From Puia dinghuensis (GTDB taxonomy: Bacteria > Bacteroidota > Bacteroidia > Chitinophagales > Chitinophagaceae), in contig JAMFRX010000079.1 in NCBI GenBank assembly GCA_026224995.1, positions 1 through 8,025 on the forward strand: a DNA stretch of 8,025 nt, given 5' to 3'. The stretch's first letter is position 1. Each line of letters begins with the position of its first letter. Both the position numbers and the translations under genes were made by a program. The notes beneath the pieces are model-generated. The model was given only the letters and a program-made list of their open reading frames with translations, searched no databases and was not told where the DNA came from. Positions 7,271 through 8,025 of this stretch are shown in pieces.

Positions 7271-7291
7271 CGTATATCGTATATCGAATAT
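7271..7291 (+). repeat. Three tandem 7-mers leading into the hemH start codon
   Basis: CGTATAT, CGTATAT and CGAATAT follow one another at 7271-7277, 7278-7284 and 7285-7291; the last copy contributes the AT of the hemH ATG. The tract occupies the inferred 5' leader of hemH. It may simply supply an unstructured A/T-rich translation start, or may be a protein-binding or slippage-prone site. Confidence 0.6.
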
Positions 7292-8025
7292 GACACCTAC
7301 AGGCAAGCGCGCCATCCTCCTGCTAAATCTTGGTTCTCCGGATTCTACCACCACCCGGGACGTTCATAATTATTTAATGGAATTCCTGATGGACAGGCGG
7401 GTCATCGACTATCCATGGCTGCTTCGCAAGATCCTGGTCGGCGGCCTCATCGTCCCCTTTCGCGCCGCAAAATCGGCCGAAGCCTATAAGACCATCTGGA
7501 CCAGCCAGGGTTCACCGCTCATCGTTCTCACGCGGCAATTACAGGAAGCCTTGCAGCAGCTGACCACAGAGCCCGTAGAGATCGCCATGCGCTATGGCAA
7601 CCCTTCTATGGAAGAAGCCTATCAGCGCCTGCTGGCGCGGATGCCCCAGCTGGAAGAGGTCATCGCCATTCCGCTCTACCCCCACTATGCCATGGCCTCC
7701 TACGAGACGGCAGTGGAATATGCCCAGGACATCCACCGCAGGAACGGCTATAAATTCAAGCTTGATTTCATCCGGCCCTTTTTCAATGAGCCCCACTACC
7801 TGCAAGCCCTCAGCGAACATATGCGGCCCTATCTGCAGCAGGAATATGATCATATCTTATTCAGCTATCATGGGGTTCCGGGACGACATATCAGAAAATC
7901 CGATCCTACCGGCAGCCACTGCCTGATGTCGGGCGATTGCTGCGAAACGGCCTCGCCGGCACATGCCACCTGCTACCGCCATCAGTGCTTTGCCACCACA
8001 CAGGAGATCGTGCGGCTGCTGGGTA
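7290..8025 (+). CDS. hemH: Ferrochelatase (partial, C-terminus off the right edge)
   Basis: Inserts Fe2+ into the porphyrin ring as the terminal step of haem synthesis. The window holds 245 residues of a protein normally around 340 long. Family blocks are AILLLNLGSPDS (8-19), VPFRAAKSAEAYKTIWTSQGSPLIV (55-79), VEIAMRYGNPSMEEAY (96-111), IPLYPHYAMASYET (127-140) and FSYHGVPGRHI (191-201), where His194 is the catalytic metal-site histidine. After it comes a cysteine-rich insert (Cys211, Cys217, Cys218, Cys228, Cys233) that resembles the internal [2Fe-2S] ligands known from some bacterial ferrochelatases. The start has no Shine-Dalgarno sequence and follows a 7-mer repeat. HemF in the neighbouring operon suggests that protoporphyrin IX, not coproporphyrin III, is the substrate; this is inference. 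Confidence 0.96.
   Translation, partial: MTPTGKRAILLLNLGSPDSTTTRDVHNYLMEFLMDRRVIDYPWLLRKILVGGLIVPFRAAKSAEAYKTIWTSQGSPLIVLTRQLQEALQQLTTEPVEIAMRYGNPSMEEAYQRLLARMPQLEEVIAIPLYPHYAMASYETAVEYAQDIHRRNGYKFKLDFIRPFFNEPHYLQALSEHMRPYLQQEYDHILFSYHGVPGRHIRKSDPTGSHCLMSGDCCETASPAHATCYRHQCFATTQEIVRLLG

Larger units (their letters stand above)
7135..7289. other. Divergent hemA-hemH intergenic region
   Basis: This 155 nt non-coding spacer is more A/T-rich than the genes on either side and is the only substantial gap in the window. It contains both candidate promoters, the Pho-box-like direct repeat, the palindrome at the hemA -7 box and the 7-mer repeat before hemH. No RNA gene or terminator hairpin is apparent. 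Confidence 0.85.

Noticed and set aside
6997..7293. 98-codon plus-strand frame spanning the hemA start and the intergenic region, ending at the hemH start
   Set aside because: It begins antisense within hemA, has no ribosome-binding site and no recognisable domain. Both candidate promoters and the operator-like repeats lie inside it, so a leader peptide is not supported.
1..8025. Mobile elements, CRISPR arrays, tRNA/rRNA genes, or a novel multi-gene system
   Set aside because: No transposase, terminal repeats, regularly spaced repeats or RNA gene was seen on either strand. Every long stretch is accounted for by haem biosynthesis genes.

Overview
This window is almost entirely a haem (tetrapyrrole) biosynthesis locus. 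Seven genes lie head to tail on the minus strand in the order hemA-hemC-hemD-hemE-hemF-hemB-hemL (7134 down to the left edge). An eighth gene, hemH (ferrochelatase), is transcribed divergently on the plus strand from 7290 and runs off the right edge. hemL is cut by the left edge; every other minus-strand gene is complete and intact.

The organism is most likely a fairly GC-rich member of the Bacteroidota, possibly of the Chitinophagaceae type. This is inferred from three things: start codons mostly lack a good Shine-Dalgarno sequence and follow A/T-rich leaders; both divergent promoters carry a TAnnTTTG element, the Bacteroidota -7 consensus; and the proteins have a Bacteroidota look (for example the HemC segment YEIGVQGIFTRSLDIALL and the HemH cysteine cluster). 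The genus cannot be fixed from the sequence alone.

Layout: hemL partial (1-1256), 44 nt gap, hemB (1301-2278), 13 nt gap, hemF (2292-3254), 17 nt overlap, hemE (3238-4281), ATGA overlap, hemD (4278-4979), 5 nt gap, hemC (4985-5908), 2 nt gap, hemA (5911-7134), then a 155 nt divergent regulatory region (7135-7289) and hemH (7290 to the right edge). The spacing indicates one polycistronic mRNA read from hemA.

Together the genes encode the C5 route from glutamyl-tRNA to protoporphyrinogen IX. HemA and HemL make 5-aminolevulinate, HemB makes porphobilinogen, HemC and HemD make uroporphyrinogen III, HemE makes coproporphyrinogen III, HemF (O2-dependent) makes protoporphyrinogen IX, and HemH inserts iron into protoporphyrin IX. 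Within the window only protoporphyrinogen oxidase (HemG, HemY or HemJ) is absent. HemF together with a ferrochelatase points to the protoporphyrin-dependent branch.

There is no sign of a novel defence, mobile or biosynthetic system. The points most worth a second look are in the divergent region, where an 18 bp sequence closely resembles the enterobacterial Pho box and a triple 7-mer repeat runs into the hemH start codon. The internal cysteine cluster of HemH (a likely [2Fe-2S] site) and the aspartate-type metal site of HemB are the main protein-level observations.
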